A stretch of DNA of 64,000 bases from Actinomyces sp. Marseille-P3109 (GCF_900323545.1 NZ_OOHN01000008.1:1045144-1109143), one strand, 5' to 3'. Shown: positions 1 to 9,453, numbered from the stretch's first letter. Notes: generated from the letters alone by a model not told the origin. Made by a program: numbers and translations.

Positions 1-1
1 T

Positions 2-1024
2 CTTTTAGCCGGTCCCCTGGGACTCGTTGGTCGCTACATTCGGGTTCACCTGGAGGACTCCCCTGCCTACCAGGAGATGCGTGCAGAACTACCGCAGGCA
101 GCAAAGTCGACGAAGTCGACTACTTCTATATTTCAGCGTATGGGCCGTCACCGTCGCGGGATAGTTATATCCCTGGTGGCTGTATTAGTTCACGCAACCG
201 CGTTTTATGCCATACTTGCATATCTTCCAAGTTATATGCAAAGGGGGCTCGGCTTAGATAGGAGGACCGCTTTTGTTGTCGTCGTATGCGGCATCTTTGC
301 TTACATCTGTGCAGTCTCCTTTGCTGTTCGCGTAACTGATCAACGAGGACAACGACGAAATCTTATTGTCGCTTTACTGATATTCATTCTGCCCGAATCT
401 ATTCAGGAGCTTCTAACTAATCATCGCCGGGACACTGCCATCACATTTGGCGTTTCTTGCCTCAATGCAGTTGCCTTCTATATGCTGCTGAGTTACATGC
501 CAACTTATGTCCACGAAGAACTGGGGTTCTCACAGGATACTGCCACGCTGGCGACGTCTATAATGCTTGTGGTCTACATTGGATCAATATTTATTATGGG
601 TCATCTGTCCGACTCTTTCGGACGCCGACAGATGCTTATTGCTGCCTGCGTCGCATTTCTCGTGCTGACCATTCCACTTTTCCTTATAATGACCAGGGTT
701 GCTGGCATGTTCATAGCTGTTGTTCTGTGTCAGATCGTGTTTGCTATCGCTCTGACTGCGAATGATGGAACGCTGGCCACCTTCTTGGCAGAATCCTTCC
801 CGACCAATGTACGCTACTCCGGTTTCGCTCTGTCCTTTAATGGAGCCAATGCAATTCTTGGGGGAACGACACCATTTATCGTCACCTGGCTCATCAAAGT
901 CACTGGATCCCCGCTAGCCCCTGCAGTCTATCTTACCGTTATTGCGTTGTTTGCCATGGTGGCTATCTTCATGTCTCGCACGATTCATGGATCAGAACTA
1001 ACCGAGTCAAATACTGGTTCTTGA
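2..1024 (+). CDS. MHS-type MFS transporter, 5' end outside window, internally chimeric
   Basis: Membrane transporter of the major facilitator superfamily, metabolite:H+ symporter (ProP-like) style, substrate unknown. The frame is open to the left edge; residues before the Met at 77 (GPLGLVGRYIRVHLEDSPAY) look like TM6 plus the central loop, so the start is off-window. Counting from that Met, residues 25-103 (HRR, AFYAILAYLPSYM, RVTDQRGQRR) and 116-194 (HRR, AFYMLLSYMPTYV, HLSDSFGRR) align to each other about 91 residues apart: the central-loop/TM7/TM8 unit occurs twice. A normal MFS has it once. The second copy then continues normally to the C terminus. GC is visibly lower than in the housekeeping genes. 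Likely a fusion of two neighbouring paralogues by internal deletion; function doubtful. Confidence 0.75.
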   Translation, partial: LLAGPLGLVGRYIRVHLEDSPAYQEMRAELPQAAKSTKSTTSIFQRMGRHRRGIVISLVAVLVHATAFYAILAYLPSYMQRGLGLDRRTAFVVVVCGIFAYICAVSFAVRVTDQRGQRRNLIVALLIFILPESIQELLTNHRRDTAITFGVSCLNAVAFYMLLSYMPTYVHEELGFSQDTATLATSIMLVVYIGSIFIMGHLSDSFGRRQMLIAACVAFLVLTIPLFLIMTRVAGMFIAVVLCQIVFAIALTANDGTLATFLAESFPTNVRYSGFALSFNGANAILGGTTPFIVTWLIKVTGSPLAPAVYLTVIALFAMVAIFMSRTIHGSELTESNTGS

Positions 1025-2182
1025 ACATTGACACATGCTGATTATGTGTGTGCCTGTAAATCGGTCCGGATCGTTGGTGATGGTCTGCTCGGCTTGGGTG
1101 GGGGTCGCGGTACTGTCGGTCTGACAGCGACATGGACTCCGATCCCAGGGCGCCACAGGGCCTGTGGTCGTCAAAGACAATGGGCATGGCACTCCACAAC
1201 CGCCCGCCCCAGGGGTGAGGAACTGGTCCTCCGCGGTCAGTCCCAGGGCGTCCGGACCCAGGAAGGTCGTTAGAGCAGAGCGCTAGAAGGTTGTCTCAGG
1301 CATGTCGAGGTCCTCGTGCCGGGTTGTCTTAGCGGCTCTCCGACATCACTGGGCCTTGATCCCCACCTGATGCAGCGACGCCCCCACCAAACCCACCCGA
1401 ACAGATCAATGGGCGCTGGCTACTGCACCCTCAAACGCGAAGAGCCGGTAAACCTGCCGAGTTTGTTTTCTGCCCGGGGCACCGCATGGAGGGGGGCCGA
1501 TGCCTGAGCACACGCTCTGCTCCAGCTGCGCAGGCGTCGGTATCTGCAACATGATCCCGACCAAGAATCCCAGTACCAGGTGACGCAACCAGATGATCGA
1601 CTCAATAGGAGCGCCCGTTGAGAGGCCCAGTGCGTTGATCAAGTGCTTCTCAAGTTCTTTAGACATGTCCCCTCCGCCCCAGAACCATCACTACTGTCAA
1701 CCACCGCAGCTTTGTTCGTCTTCACCATGCGCATGAGGCTTCTGCTTCATTCTCAAAGGTGACGCCCTTGCCGATCTCCAGGAACGAGTAGTTGTCCGTC
1801 GGCTTGCGAGCCACATGAACGGTTACTAATTAGGTCAGCAACCAACCGGCAACACAAATTTTAGTTGTACGACATTACATGTGAAGCATACAATCAACAT
1901 TTGTTGCACGATTCATGTGCCGTCGTCACGCAGATCTTGTTTCAACTGATATTGCAGAGGAAAGTGCGCAGTTCGTAGATTCAGGCGCGCGACGCAAGCA
2001 CTGCAGTTCAAGTTAGTTCATGTTGGTGCTTTTCCCTGTGATGGCGGTAATCTCTCTTGATGTCTACCGGTTGCTGAAGCTAAACCGGGTTGCGAAGAGT
2101 GATGCGTCACTGTAGCCTCGAATACCGAGAAGCGCTCCTCCCCCACCATCATCCGACTCACGTTTGAATGAGAGGAATCATG
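1025..2182. other. Gene-poor, lower-GC stretch with probable gene debris
   Basis: No intact gene with convincing codon use is visible between the transporter and the small secreted protein. Short frames occur on both strands without a recognisable domain. The part from about 1700 to 2170 is AT-rich for this genome and probably contains the promoter of the gene at 2183. No transposase or inverted-repeat ends were recognised. Confidence 0.5.
1406..1666 (-). CDS. Possible small membrane protein, hypothetical
   Basis: An 86-residue frame whose start (MSKELEKHLINALG) is preceded by a good GGAGG four bases upstream. Residues 24-44 (SIIWLRHLVLGFLVGIMLQIP) could form one membrane segment. The C-terminal 35 residues look random and carry no motif. 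It lies in decayed DNA, so it may be the 5' remnant of a longer gene. I do not recognise it; the only positive evidence is the ribosome binding site and the hydrophobic segment. Confidence 0.2.
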   Translation of the reverse strand: MSKELEKHLINALGLSTGAPIESIIWLRHLVLGFLVGIMLQIPTPAQLEQSVCSGIGPPPCGAPGRKQTRQVYRLFAFEGAVASAH

Positions 2183-2590
2183 ATGCTTGGAACGAAGAGA
2201 ATTGCTGTGGCAACTGCTAGTATTCTCGCTTTTGCTGGTGGTGTCTGTGCAATGGCGCAGCCGATAGCGGAAGCCGAGGTCTGCAATGGAGCAACTGGAC
2301 GAACTATTGAGTCTGTGAATCCTCTTACAGGGGGAGAAACGTGGCAAGTAAAGCTCGATTCCTGTAAGGCCAGGGAGCTTGTTGATGCATATAGTGACGT
2401 AAAGGATGCTGCAGGCTTTACAAGTATCTTGACTTCTAGGTCTAAGAATTGGCAGATTGGAGCGGCCACTGGGATTGTTTTCGGGTGGGCCTGGAAGAAT
2501 CAGACAGCAGTGAGAAACTGCACTGCCGGAGGTAAAGGTATCCAGTTCAAAGAAGTGAACGGCATAATTACGGAATGTGAAGCTCAGTGA
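2183..2590 (+). CDS. Small secreted four-cysteine protein
   Basis: Exported protein of unknown function, about 135 residues. An N-terminal signal peptide is clear: KR followed by a hydrophobic AVATASILAFAGG stretch and likely cleavage after an AEA-type site. The mature part has four Cys (EVCNG, DSCKA, RNCTAG, TECEAQ), probably two disulphides. A Gly/Trp-rich segment near the C terminus (IGAATGIVFGWAWKNQ) resembles the tail of small secreted bacteriocin-like proteins, which is inference only. AGAGGA at 2171-2176 fits the ATG at 2183 (six bases) better than the ATG at 2180 or 2168. It sits alone between debris and a TetR gene; GC is low. Confidence 0.6.
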   Translation: MLGTKRIAVATASILAFAGGVCAMAQPIAEAEVCNGATGRTIESVNPLTGGETWQVKLDSCKARELVDAYSDVKDAAGFTSILTSRSKNWQIGAATGIVFGWAWKNQTAVRNCTAGGKGIQFKEVNGIITECEAQ

Positions 2591-2596
2591 TCCTTC

Positions 2597-2627
2597 CTGC
2601 GGCATCTCCTGTGTGAGATGATGGCAG
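2597..2627 (+). terminator. Hairpin after small secreted protein gene
   Basis: CATCTC-ctgtgt-GAGATG with an outer CTGC/GCAG pair forms a stem-loop starting seven bases after the stop codon. There is no T-run directly behind it. Probable terminator. Confidence 0.4.
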
Positions 2628-2732
2628 TCACTCACATGCTCAAGCACGCATTATTTTAGGTTCTGGATGTGATTGATGAAAATCATAAATTTAGTGTGAG
2701 CTTCGAGTCAGTCCTTCATGCGAGGTAATTAT

Positions 2733-2759
2733 CACCGTCTTGTTACGGACAAGACGGTG
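2733..2759. promoter_or_regulatory. TetR-type operator, 10-bp perfect inverted repeat
   Basis: CACCGTCTTG, seven bases (ttacgga), CAAGACGGTG: both arms match perfectly. It ends 22 bases before the chosen TetR start. TetR-family repressors typically bind such palindromes in their own promoter, so autoregulation is the simplest reading. It may also control the neighbouring secreted protein region. Confidence 0.65.
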
Positions 2760-2781
2760 CAGTGGTCGTAGGATGAGGGGT

Positions 2782-3507
2782 ATGGCTGACACCCATACAG
2801 ACGCCGTCAATGACAATACCCCTGCTCGCACGCGCTCTCGTTCAGAGGTTCGGGTTACTCCGCGAGGTGAGGATCGCCGCCAGGCCATCATCGATGCTGC
2901 GGCCGCCATTATCCGCGAGTCGGGTCCCTCGGCAGTCAGCCACCGTAGCGTCGCCAAGAGGGCCGGTTGCTCCCTGTCTGCGACAACCTACTACTTCGAT
3001 GGCCTGGAGGACCTCCTGCACCAAGCCGGACTGGTCAACATCGGACTGTGGGCCTCGCGTGCCGAGCGAGTCGCGGACCGGGTGGAGGCCTTCAAAGGAG
3101 TTCCGGACCTGTCCCAAAGAGTCCGCTTCATCCTGCAGGCGACACTGCCGGCTCATGGCGGCTACTTCGGTCACTACCTCCAACTCATCTCGGCGAGCCA
3201 GGCGGCCCCGGTCAAACAGGCCTATCGTCAAGGTCGGCAACGCCTCAACGTTGCGTTGCGCCGTGTCCTACGTCAGCTGGACAGCCCGCTGGAGCCGGAG
3301 ATGGTCATCGCAGTCGTCGACGGTGCGGCCGTCACCGCCCTCAGTGAAGGATGGAACGTCAAGTCCACCGCGGCGGGACTGCTGACTGATCTCATTTCCC
3401 TGGCCCACGGCATGCCGTCCTTCCAAGTGCCTGGTGCCGCGGTGGGCGCTGCCGCAGCCAATGCGACACTGCCTGCGGCAGTGAAGGCGAGTAGCAGCAC
3501 CCGCTAG
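2782..3507 (+). CDS. TetR-family transcriptional regulator
   Basis: DNA-binding repressor with an unknown ligand, 241 residues. Residues about 33-80 form the TetR helix-turn-helix (RRQAIIDAAAAIIRESG, then AVSHRSVAKRAGCSLSATTYYF). The remainder is the helical ligand-binding/dimer domain, and the last 25 residues are Ala-rich and probably disordered. GAGGGG lies one base before the ATG at 2782; ATG 2773 and a TTG at 2740 are in frame, but the TTG start would place the operator inside the gene. The 10-bp inverted repeat just upstream suggests autoregulation. The gene converges on priA. Confidence 0.85.
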   Translation: MADTHTDAVNDNTPARTRSRSEVRVTPRGEDRRQAIIDAAAAIIRESGPSAVSHRSVAKRAGCSLSATTYYFDGLEDLLHQAGLVNIGLWASRAERVADRVEAFKGVPDLSQRVRFILQATLPAHGGYFGHYLQLISASQAAPVKQAYRQGRQRLNVALRRVLRQLDSPLEPEMVIAVVDGAAVTALSEGWNVKSTAAGLLTDLISLAHGMPSFQVPGAAVGAAAANATLPAAVKASSSTR

Positions 3508-3555
3508 GACCACCGTTTCACTGGTGTGGGTGCCCTGCCGCTTCTGCTGGCTGAC

Positions 3556-5712
3556 TCACCACAAACGGGTGGGATCCATCTCAACTCGCACCGGTTCCTC
3601 CCGCCGGGCCGACCGGTCACGCAGTCTTACCCCGAGCATGTTCGCAAGCGCTCGGCCACGTGTCAGCGGAGCGCGCACCAGTGCCCTGGCCCCGCCAGGG
3701 GCCACCTGACCGTGAACCGGTGGTGGCGCCACCGGTCCCAGCACCTCAAAACCATCTGCCTCGGCCTGAGCCAGGAGAGACTCCACACCACGCACCGGTC
3801 CATCCAGGCGTGCCACCCGCCACGCCGGCGGCAGATGCAGTTCAGCCCTCTCGATCAGCTCCCTGCGGGCGAATCCCGCGTGATCCCATCTCACCAGTGC
3901 CTGTGCCACCACCGGATCCGGTCTTCCCAGAAGAATGACGCGTGCCGACGGCGCCGCCAGCACCGCGGCATTCGTCCACTGTCGCAGTGCCTCACCGGCA
4001 GCTCCCAGATCGGGCCGTGAGGATAGGACGCCGCCGTCCAGCAGCAGCACAGCCCGGTATCCTCCCTCGGCCACCGGTTCAGCCCCGGGTGTGGATACGA
4101 CGAGACGCGGGGAGCCGTCCACCTCGTCCACGACACCGTGGGCCTCCCGGGCCCCCGAGACCACCACGGGGATACCGGGAAAGGCTCGTCCGAGCTCCTC
4201 CCCCGTGCGCGTGGAGCCAACCGCCACCATCCTCAGGGCGTGGCCACCGCACTCCGGGCAGGTCCACTGCCCCACCGACCGAGCGCACCATCGGCAGGTC
4301 GTGCGGCCCTGGCGGTCCATCGACAACGGCCCCCCGCAGAACGAGCAGTGGGCGGCAGCACGGCAGCGCGCACAGGCCACCAGTGGCGCGTAGCCGGAAC
4401 GCGGGACCTGGATGAGGACCGGTCCCTCCTGGAGAGCGTGCCGCAGCGCGCGGTGCGCCAGCGATGGGATCCGGGCCGCCCCGGAGGCGCCCTCCCGGTC
4501 CAGCTCAGCCGGTCCCGGCACCTCGGTGCGAGGCACCGCACTGCGCACCATCTGCCGCTCAGCCATCAGGTCCTGGCACCAGCCCTGCTCCACCAGTGAC
4601 TGGGTCTCCACGGAACGGCAGAACCCACCGATGAGCAGGCCGGCGCCCTCAAGAGTGGATCGCAGTGCCAGCACCGTGCGCGTATGGGTGTAAGGAGCGT
4701 GGGGCTCGGCCAACCGATTGTCCGCATCGTCCCAGATGACCGCCAGGCCCAGACGTCGCACCGGGGCGAAGGCTGCCGCCCGGGTCCCTATCACCACCCG
4801 GGCACGTCCAAGCAGCAGAGCCAGGAAGGCCCGATAGCGTCGGGCCGGACCGTGCTCGGCCGAGAGCACGACGACCGGCTCCTCTCCCAGCTCCTGGCGA
4901 AGCCTGCCTGCCAGGCCCTCAGCCTGCTCCGTCGTCGCCACCACGATGACCGCTCCCCGGGAGCTCGCCAACGTGGCCTGCACCGCACGAGCCAGGCACA
5001 CCTGCCACGGCTCGATCACGGCCCCCTGCTTGTTGTCGTCACGACCATCGCTCCTGGACCGCGACGCGCCGGGAGACCTACCGCGTGCCGGCAGCGCGCG
5101 CCAGGCCGCCCTTGGGGCTTCGCCGTCCACCAGCCGGGCCAGGAAGCTCTCCCCTCCGTCATAGTGCTGCCAGCCGCACTCGGACGTAGGAGGATTCCAG
5201 GTGACCAGGTCCTGCGGGGCCTTGCCCCGCTCGGACTTCTCAGTGGTGGCGTGCCTGGCGGGAAGCGCCAGACGAACGACGTCGGAGCGTGTCCCGGCGC
5301 TGCGAGCGGCGACGGCCTCGATGAGCCGGCGAGAGCTCTCCGGCAGGACCTGGAGATCCGAGACCACGCGGCGCAGCGCTGAGAGCCGACCGATGTGCGT
5401 CGTCGTAGTTCCCCGCTCCCAGATCCACCCCCGCATCTCCTGCTCGCCGAAGCGGACGATCACACGGGTCCCGGGACGAGCCTCCTGCGCCATCGCCACA
5501 GGGACCAGGTAGTCGAAGGTACGGTCGAGGTGCGGTACGGGAGAGTCCAGAAGAACTCTGGCAACAGGGTCGGTGACACCTGCGACCGTTACCGTGCGCT
5601 CGCCGGGCTCAGGCGGGTCCAGCAGCTCACCCTGCTTGTTCACCTCGGAACGACGCGTGAGTCCGGTCGGCTCACCGAGGATGGGAGCACCGTCGTCGTA
5701 CCCGGTTGCCAT
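3556..5712 (-). CDS. priA: PriA-like primosomal protein without helicase motifs
   Basis: Replication-restart factor family. The N-terminal DNA-binding domain (VARVLLDSPVPHLDRTFDYLVP) and C-terminal PriA fold are present. A zinc-binding block at about residues 446-487 has eight Cys in CxxC-type pairs (CARC, CSFC, CRWC, CPEC). The Walker A GxGKT is missing; the corresponding stretch reads SSRGAVIVVATTE, and the DEAH position is WDDADN. Loss of the ATPase site is known for actinobacterial PriA, so it probably acts as a structural loader. AGAGG four bases before the ATG supports the start. It is last in the coaBC-metK-priA run, 38 bases after metK. Confidence 0.9.
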   Translation of the reverse strand: MATGYDDGAPILGEPTGLTRRSEVNKQGELLDPPEPGERTVTVAGVTDPVARVLLDSPVPHLDRTFDYLVPVAMAQEARPGTRVIVRFGEQEMRGWIWERGTTTTHIGRLSALRRVVSDLQVLPESSRRLIEAVAARSAGTRSDVVRLALPARHATTEKSERGKAPQDLVTWNPPTSECGWQHYDGGESFLARLVDGEAPRAAWRALPARGRSPGASRSRSDGRDDNKQGAVIEPWQVCLARAVQATLASSRGAVIVVATTEQAEGLAGRLRQELGEEPVVVLSAEHGPARRYRAFLALLLGRARVVIGTRAAAFAPVRRLGLAVIWDDADNRLAEPHAPYTHTRTVLALRSTLEGAGLLIGGFCRSVETQSLVEQGWCQDLMAERQMVRSAVPRTEVPGPAELDREGASGAARIPSLAHRALRHALQEGPVLIQVPRSGYAPLVACARCRAAAHCSFCGGPLSMDRQGRTTCRWCARSVGQWTCPECGGHALRMVAVGSTRTGEELGRAFPGIPVVVSGAREAHGVVDEVDGSPRLVVSTPGAEPVAEGGYRAVLLLDGGVLSSRPDLGAAGEALRQWTNAAVLAAPSARVILLGRPDPVVAQALVRWDHAGFARRELIERAELHLPPAWRVARLDGPVRGVESLLAQAEADGFEVLGPVAPPPVHGQVAPGGARALVRAPLTRGRALANMLGVRLRDRSARREEPVRVEMDPTRLW

Positions 5713-5750
5713 ACAGCCTCTGGAAGGGTCTCGCCGGATGGTGGCAGGGC

Positions 5751-6956
5751 TCAGATGGCCTGACGCAGTGCCTCGACGCGGTCGGTGACCTCCCAGGTGA
5801 AGCCGGGACGCCCGAAGTGTCCGTAGGCACTGGTGGCGCGATAAATGGGGCGCAGCAGGTCGAGGTCCCGTACGATCGCCGCAGGGCGCAGGTCGAAGAC
5901 CTCATTGACGGCCGCCAAGATGCGCTCCTCGGGAACGGCGGCCGTGCCGAAGGTCTCCACGTAGATACCCACCGGATGGGCCGAGCCGATGGCGTAGGCG
6001 ACCTGGATCTCGCAGCGCCTGGCCAGTCCTGCGGCGACGACGTTCTTGGCGACCCAGCGCATGGCGTAGCTGGCGGAGCGGTCCACCTTCGAGGGGTCCT
6101 TACCGGAGAAGGCTCCCCCGCCGTGACGGGCCATGCCCCCATAGGTGTCCACGATGATCTTGCGTCCCGTCAGACCTGCGTCACCCACCGGGCCGCCGAT
6201 GACGAACTGCCCCGAAGGGTTGATGAGGACCTCGGCGCCGGCGGTGAAGAGCTCGGTGCCCGCCTCGGCCTCGGCCTCCAGCACCGGAGCGATGACCTCG
6301 GCCTGGAGAGCATCGGTGAGCCACGCACGGGTGCGGTCCTCGTCGTGCTGGGTGGAGATGACCAGGTTCTCCAGGCTCACAGGGCGCTGGCCGTCGTACC
6401 CGATCGTCACCTGGGTCTTGCCATCGGGCCGCAGACCCGGCACGATCCCCTGCTTGCGCACCAGTGCCAGCCGCTCCGCCAGACGGTGCGCCAGGTGGAT
6501 GGGCAGCGGCATGAGGGCCGCGGTGTCATCGCAGGCGTATCCGAACATGAGTCCCTGGTCGCCGGCGCCCTGCAGGTCGAGGGGGTCGATGTCTCCGGTG
6601 TCCTGGCGGGCCTGAAGGGACTTGTCGACTCCGGCGGCGATGTCCGGGGACTGCTGGCCGATCGACACCGAGACCCCGCAGGAGCGGGCGTCGAAGCAGA
6701 CGTCCGAGGAGGTATAGCCGATGGCTGAGATCTCTCGGCGTACGATCTCGGGGATCTCGACGTAGGCCCGCTCGGTGGTCACTTCTCCGGCCACGTGCAC
6801 CAGGCCGGTCGTCACCATGGTCTCGACTGCGACGCGCGCGGTGGGGTCCTGCTCGAGGATGGCGTCAAGAATGGCATCAGAGACGCGGTCACAGATCTTG
6901 TCCGGGTGTCCTTCGGTGACTGACTCGGAGGTGAACAGACGCAAGGAGGAACTCAC
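5751..6956 (-). CDS. metK: S-adenosylmethionine synthetase
   Basis: Makes S-adenosylmethionine from methionine and ATP in the cytoplasm; 401 residues, normal for the family. Signature segments are all present: [15 protein letters not shown] at the N terminus, [14 protein letters not shown] in the middle, and [17 protein letters not shown] in the C-terminal third. The start codon is GTG ([12 protein letters not shown]) with only a weak GGA upstream. It follows coaBC after 68 bases and precedes priA on the same strand, the usual actinobacterial order. No SAM riboswitch was recognised in the short gap. Confidence 0.97.
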   Translation of the reverse strand: MSSSLRLFTSESVTEGHPDKICDRVSDAILDAILEQDPTARVAVETMVTTGLVHVAGEVTTERAYVEIPEIVRREISAIGYTSSDVCFDARSCGVSVSIGQQSPDIAAGVDKSLQARQDTGDIDPLDLQGAGDQGLMFGYACDDTAALMPLPIHLAHRLAERLALVRKQGIVPGLRPDGKTQVTIGYDGQRPVSLENLVISTQHDEDRTRAWLTDALQAEVIAPVLEAEAEAGTELFTAGAEVLINPSGQFVIGGPVGDAGLTGRKIIVDTYGGMARHGGGAFSGKDPSKVDRSASYAMRWVAKNVVAAGLARRCEIQVAYAIGSAHPVGIYVETFGTAAVPEERILAAVNEVFDLRPAAIVRDLDLLRPIYRATSAYGHFGRPGFTWEVTDRVEALRQAI

Positions 6957-7024
6957 GCGTCCATCGTAGTCACCACCCGCACCGATCCGTGGTGGCGTTA
7001 CCCACGAAAGTGCACCGCAGGCTT

Positions 7025-8359
7025 TCAGGAACCGCTCATCAGGTCCGCAGTGAGGCGGATGAGGAGACGGGCGACCTCCAGCTTGCTGCCCTGCCCACGG
7101 GCGACCTCCGCGCCCTGGGCATCCAGGACCACGATCGCGTTGGGGACGTCGCCGAAGCCGAGGTCCTCCCCCACCGCGTTGACCGCCAGGAGGTGGGCTC
7201 CCTTACGACGAGCCTTGGCGGCGCCGTGGAAGAGCACGTCGCCGTCGCCGTCCCCGGTCTCGGCGGCGAACCCGACGACGATCTGACCGGCCCGAGGCGG
7301 ATCCTTCACCAGTCCGGCCAGAATGTCCGGATTGGAGGTGAGCTGGATCGATGTCGAGGGCTCGCCCGGGTGATCCGGCGCAGACGGCGGGTGCTTCTTG
7401 ATCTTGGTGGCGGCCACCGTGACGGGCCGGTAGTCGGCGACGGCGGCGGACATGATGACGGCGTCGGCATCGCGGGCGGCCTCACGCACGACGTGGAGCA
7501 TCTCACGGGCGGTACTGGCGGAGACGACGGAGACACTCGGCGGCAGAGCGTCAAGCAGGTCCGAAGCAACATGCGCCTGCACCAGAGTGACGCGGGCGCC
7601 CTGCTCGACGGCGGCCGTCGCCAGCGCGCAGCCCTGGCGACCGGAGGAACGGTTGCCGAGGTACCGCACCGGGTCGATGGGCTCGCGCGTGCCGCCGGCG
7701 GAGACGACGACGTGCCGTCCCTCAAGGCTCCCGGTCACCTCCGTCGAGGCGACAGCGTCGTGATCCCCGTGCTCCGGCTGTCGCAGGACAGCCAGGGCCC
7801 GGGAGACGATCTGCTCGGGCTCGGGCATGCGCCCCACTCCGGAGTCCTTGCCGGTCAGGGGGCCGGAGTCGGGCTCGATAACCGTCAGGCCACGTCCGCG
7901 CAGCACGGAGACATTGTCTCGGGTAGCGGGGTTGAGCCACATCTGGGTGTGCATGGCCGGAGCCAGGACGACGGGGGCCTCGGTCGCCAAAATCGTCGCG
8001 GTGAGCAGGTCGTCGGCCCGGCCGGCACGCACCCTTGCCAGCAGATCCGCCGATGCCGGCGCGACCAGGACGAGCTCAGCCCACTCGGCCACGGCCACGT
8101 GCTCGACCGCCGCTGGATCGTCGAAGACGCCAGTGGACACGGTCTGGCCACTGACTGCCGCCAGTGCCGGCGCCCCGATGAATCGCAGCGCCGACTCGGT
8201 GGCCACCACCTTGACCTCGTGCCCCGCCTGGCGCAGCAGACGAATGACGAAGGGGGCCTTGTAGGCGGCGATGGACCCGGCCACGCCGACGACGACGCGC
8301 CGCGGTGCCCGGGGGGCGGTCGCGGCGCGTCCACTCACAGCAGTGTGCAGCTCGTCCAT
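7025..8359 (-). CDS. coaBC: Bifunctional phosphopantothenoylcysteine decarboxylase/synthetase
   Basis: Two steps of coenzyme A synthesis. The N-terminal CoaC flavoprotein half has [12 protein letters not shown] and PAMHTQMW; the C-terminal CoaB half has [21 protein letters not shown], the substrate-binding KIKK segment and [12 protein letters not shown]. At 444 residues it is of normal length. The ATG at 8359 (MDELHTAV) is chosen because the longer open frame upstream only duplicates rpoZ in another reading frame. It begins 11 bases after the rpoZ stop, so coupled translation is likely; no strong Shine-Dalgarno is visible. Confidence 0.95.
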   Translation of the reverse strand: MDELHTAVSGRAATAPRAPRRVVVGVAGSIAAYKAPFVIRLLRQAGHEVKVVATESALRFIGAPALAAVSGQTVSTGVFDDPAAVEHVAVAEWAELVLVAPASADLLARVRAGRADDLLTATILATEAPVVLAPAMHTQMWLNPATRDNVSVLRGRGLTVIEPDSGPLTGKDSGVGRMPEPEQIVSRALAVLRQPEHGDHDAVASTEVTGSLEGRHVVVSAGGTREPIDPVRYLGNRSSGRQGCALATAAVEQGARVTLVQAHVASDLLDALPPSVSVVSASTAREMLHVVREAARDADAVIMSAAVADYRPVTVAATKIKKHPPSAPDHPGEPSTSIQLTSNPDILAGLVKDPPRAGQIVVGFAAETGDGDGDVLFHGAAKARRKGAHLLAVNAVGEDLGFGDVPNAIVVLDAQGAEVARGQGSKLEVARLLIRLTADLMSGS

Positions 8360-8370
8360 GCGAGCGTGAC

Positions 8371-8769
8371 TCAGAACTGGATGTCGTCGAGGCTGGTGGT
8401 CGTCTCCCCCTCCTCGAGGGAGACAGGGGCGTCCAGGGAGATGTCGCTGAACATGTCGGCCTCGGCAGCGCGACGGGCCTCCTCTGCCTCGGCGCGGCGG
8501 GCTCGGGCGATGTCCCCGGGAATGACCTCGAGCTTGTCCTCGGCGATCTCCCGCAGGGCGATGCCGAGTGACTTCTCTCCGACTTCGGAGTCGACCAGCG
8601 GCCCGAAGAACTCGAACTGGTTGTCCTCGAGCTGCTGGGTGTAGGTGTTGATCTGGCGGGCGCGCTTGGCGGCCTCCACCACGAGCCCGTACTTGGAGTC
8701 GACCTTCTCCAGAAGGTCGTCGATCGGCGGATTGGTGATGCCCTCGGGCTGGGGAGAGGTTCCGAGCAT
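8371..8769 (-). CDS. rpoZ: RNA polymerase omega subunit
   Basis: Assembly factor for the beta' subunit of RNA polymerase. Core omega sequence is in residues 13-85: [26 protein letters not shown], then [17 protein letters not shown]. The remaining 45 residues are acidic and probably disordered ([16 protein letters not shown] end), making it 132 residues, longer than E. coli omega but typical of actinobacteria. GGAGG seven bases before the ATG fixes the start. gmk precedes by 45 bases and coaBC follows by 11. Confidence 0.95.
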   Translation of the reverse strand: MLGTSPQPEGITNPPIDDLLEKVDSKYGLVVEAAKRARQINTYTQQLEDNQFEFFGPLVDSEVGEKSLGIALREIAEDKLEVIPGDIARARRAEAEEARRAAEADMFSDISLDAPVSLEEGETTTSLDDIQF

Positions 8770-8814
8770 GTGGGTGCCTCCGGTTCATTCTCGATAGTGC
8801 TGCGCCGGGATATT

Positions 8815-9414
8815 CTAACTGCCAAGTCCCATGAGTCTCTCGAGCTGGGCGGTGGCGCTCGCCACGGTGTCATTGATGACGACATGATCAAACTCATCGA
8901 CCGCGCCCATCTCGGTGCGCGCCGTGGCCAGGCGCCGATTCTGCTCCTCGGAGCCCTCCGTCCCACGACCCGCGAGCCTGCTGACGAGCTCCTCCCAGCT
9001 CGGCGGTGCGAGGAAGACGAGTCGGGCCTGCGGCATGGCCTCGCGAACCTGGCGAGCACCGGCCAGGTCGATTTCCAGGAGTGCGGGACGCCCAGCGTCA
9101 AGCTGGTCCTGGACCGGGCCCCGGGGAGTGCCGTAACGGTGCGCCCCATGGACCAGTGCCCACTCCAGCATCTGACCGGTTGCGACCAGGGAGTCGAACT
9201 CCTCGGCGCTGACGAAGTAGTAGTGCACGCCGTCGACTTCCCCGGGACGGGGCTTGCGGGTGGTGGCGGAGATCGAGACGAAGAGGTCGGGGTGACGTCT
9301 GCGCAGCTCGGTGACGACGGTGCCCTTGCCCACCGCTGTCGGTCCTGCCAGGACAGTCAGGCGAGCAAGGGCGGGGGTGGACGAATCGGTGGCAACGGCG
9401 TCGGTCATGATCAC
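8815..9414 (-). CDS. gmk: Guanylate kinase
   Basis: Phosphorylates GMP to GDP with ATP. The P-loop GPTAVGKGT is near residue 25, followed by the GMP-binding signature (SISATTRKPRPGEVDGVHYYFVS) and the lid (RLAGRGTEGSEEQNRRL). Full length at 199 residues. The start is uncertain: GTG at 9414 has AGGT six bases upstream, while ATG at 9408 is two codons in. It lies between mihF and rpoZ, the standard order in this phylum. Confidence 0.95.
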   Translation of the reverse strand: MIMTDAVATDSSTPALARLTVLAGPTAVGKGTVVTELRRRHPDLFVSISATTRKPRPGEVDGVHYYFVSAEEFDSLVATGQMLEWALVHGAHRYGTPRGPVQDQLDAGRPALLEIDLAGARQVREAMPQARLVFLAPPSWEELVSRLAGRGTEGSEEQNRRLATARTEMGAVDEFDHVVINDTVASATAQLERLMGLGS

Positions 9415-9453
9415 ATGATGACCTACCGGGCACCGCCAGCACGACCCGGCGTC

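Noticed and set aside
1025..2182. Insertion sequence in the low-GC stretch
   Set aside because: No transposase motif and no terminal inverted repeats found; decayed DNA only.
2018..2647. 209-residue open frame antisense to the secreted protein
   Set aside because: No motif, poor codon use, and the sense strand has a signal peptide and a ribosome binding site.
5713..5750. SAM riboswitch near metK
   Set aside because: Gaps beside metK are only 38 and 68 bases and show no SAM-aptamer pattern.
6989..8644. Long open frames antisense to housekeeping genes (also 8770-10599 +, 29580-32033 +, 50648-52930 -)
   Set aside because: Typical of high-GC DNA; their proteins lack motifs and mirror genuine genes with strong family signatures on the other strand.
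8360..8788. 143-codon N-terminal extension of coaBC
   Set aside because: It is rpoZ read in another frame; protein is Arg/His/Gly nonsense and the CoaBC fold starts at 8359.
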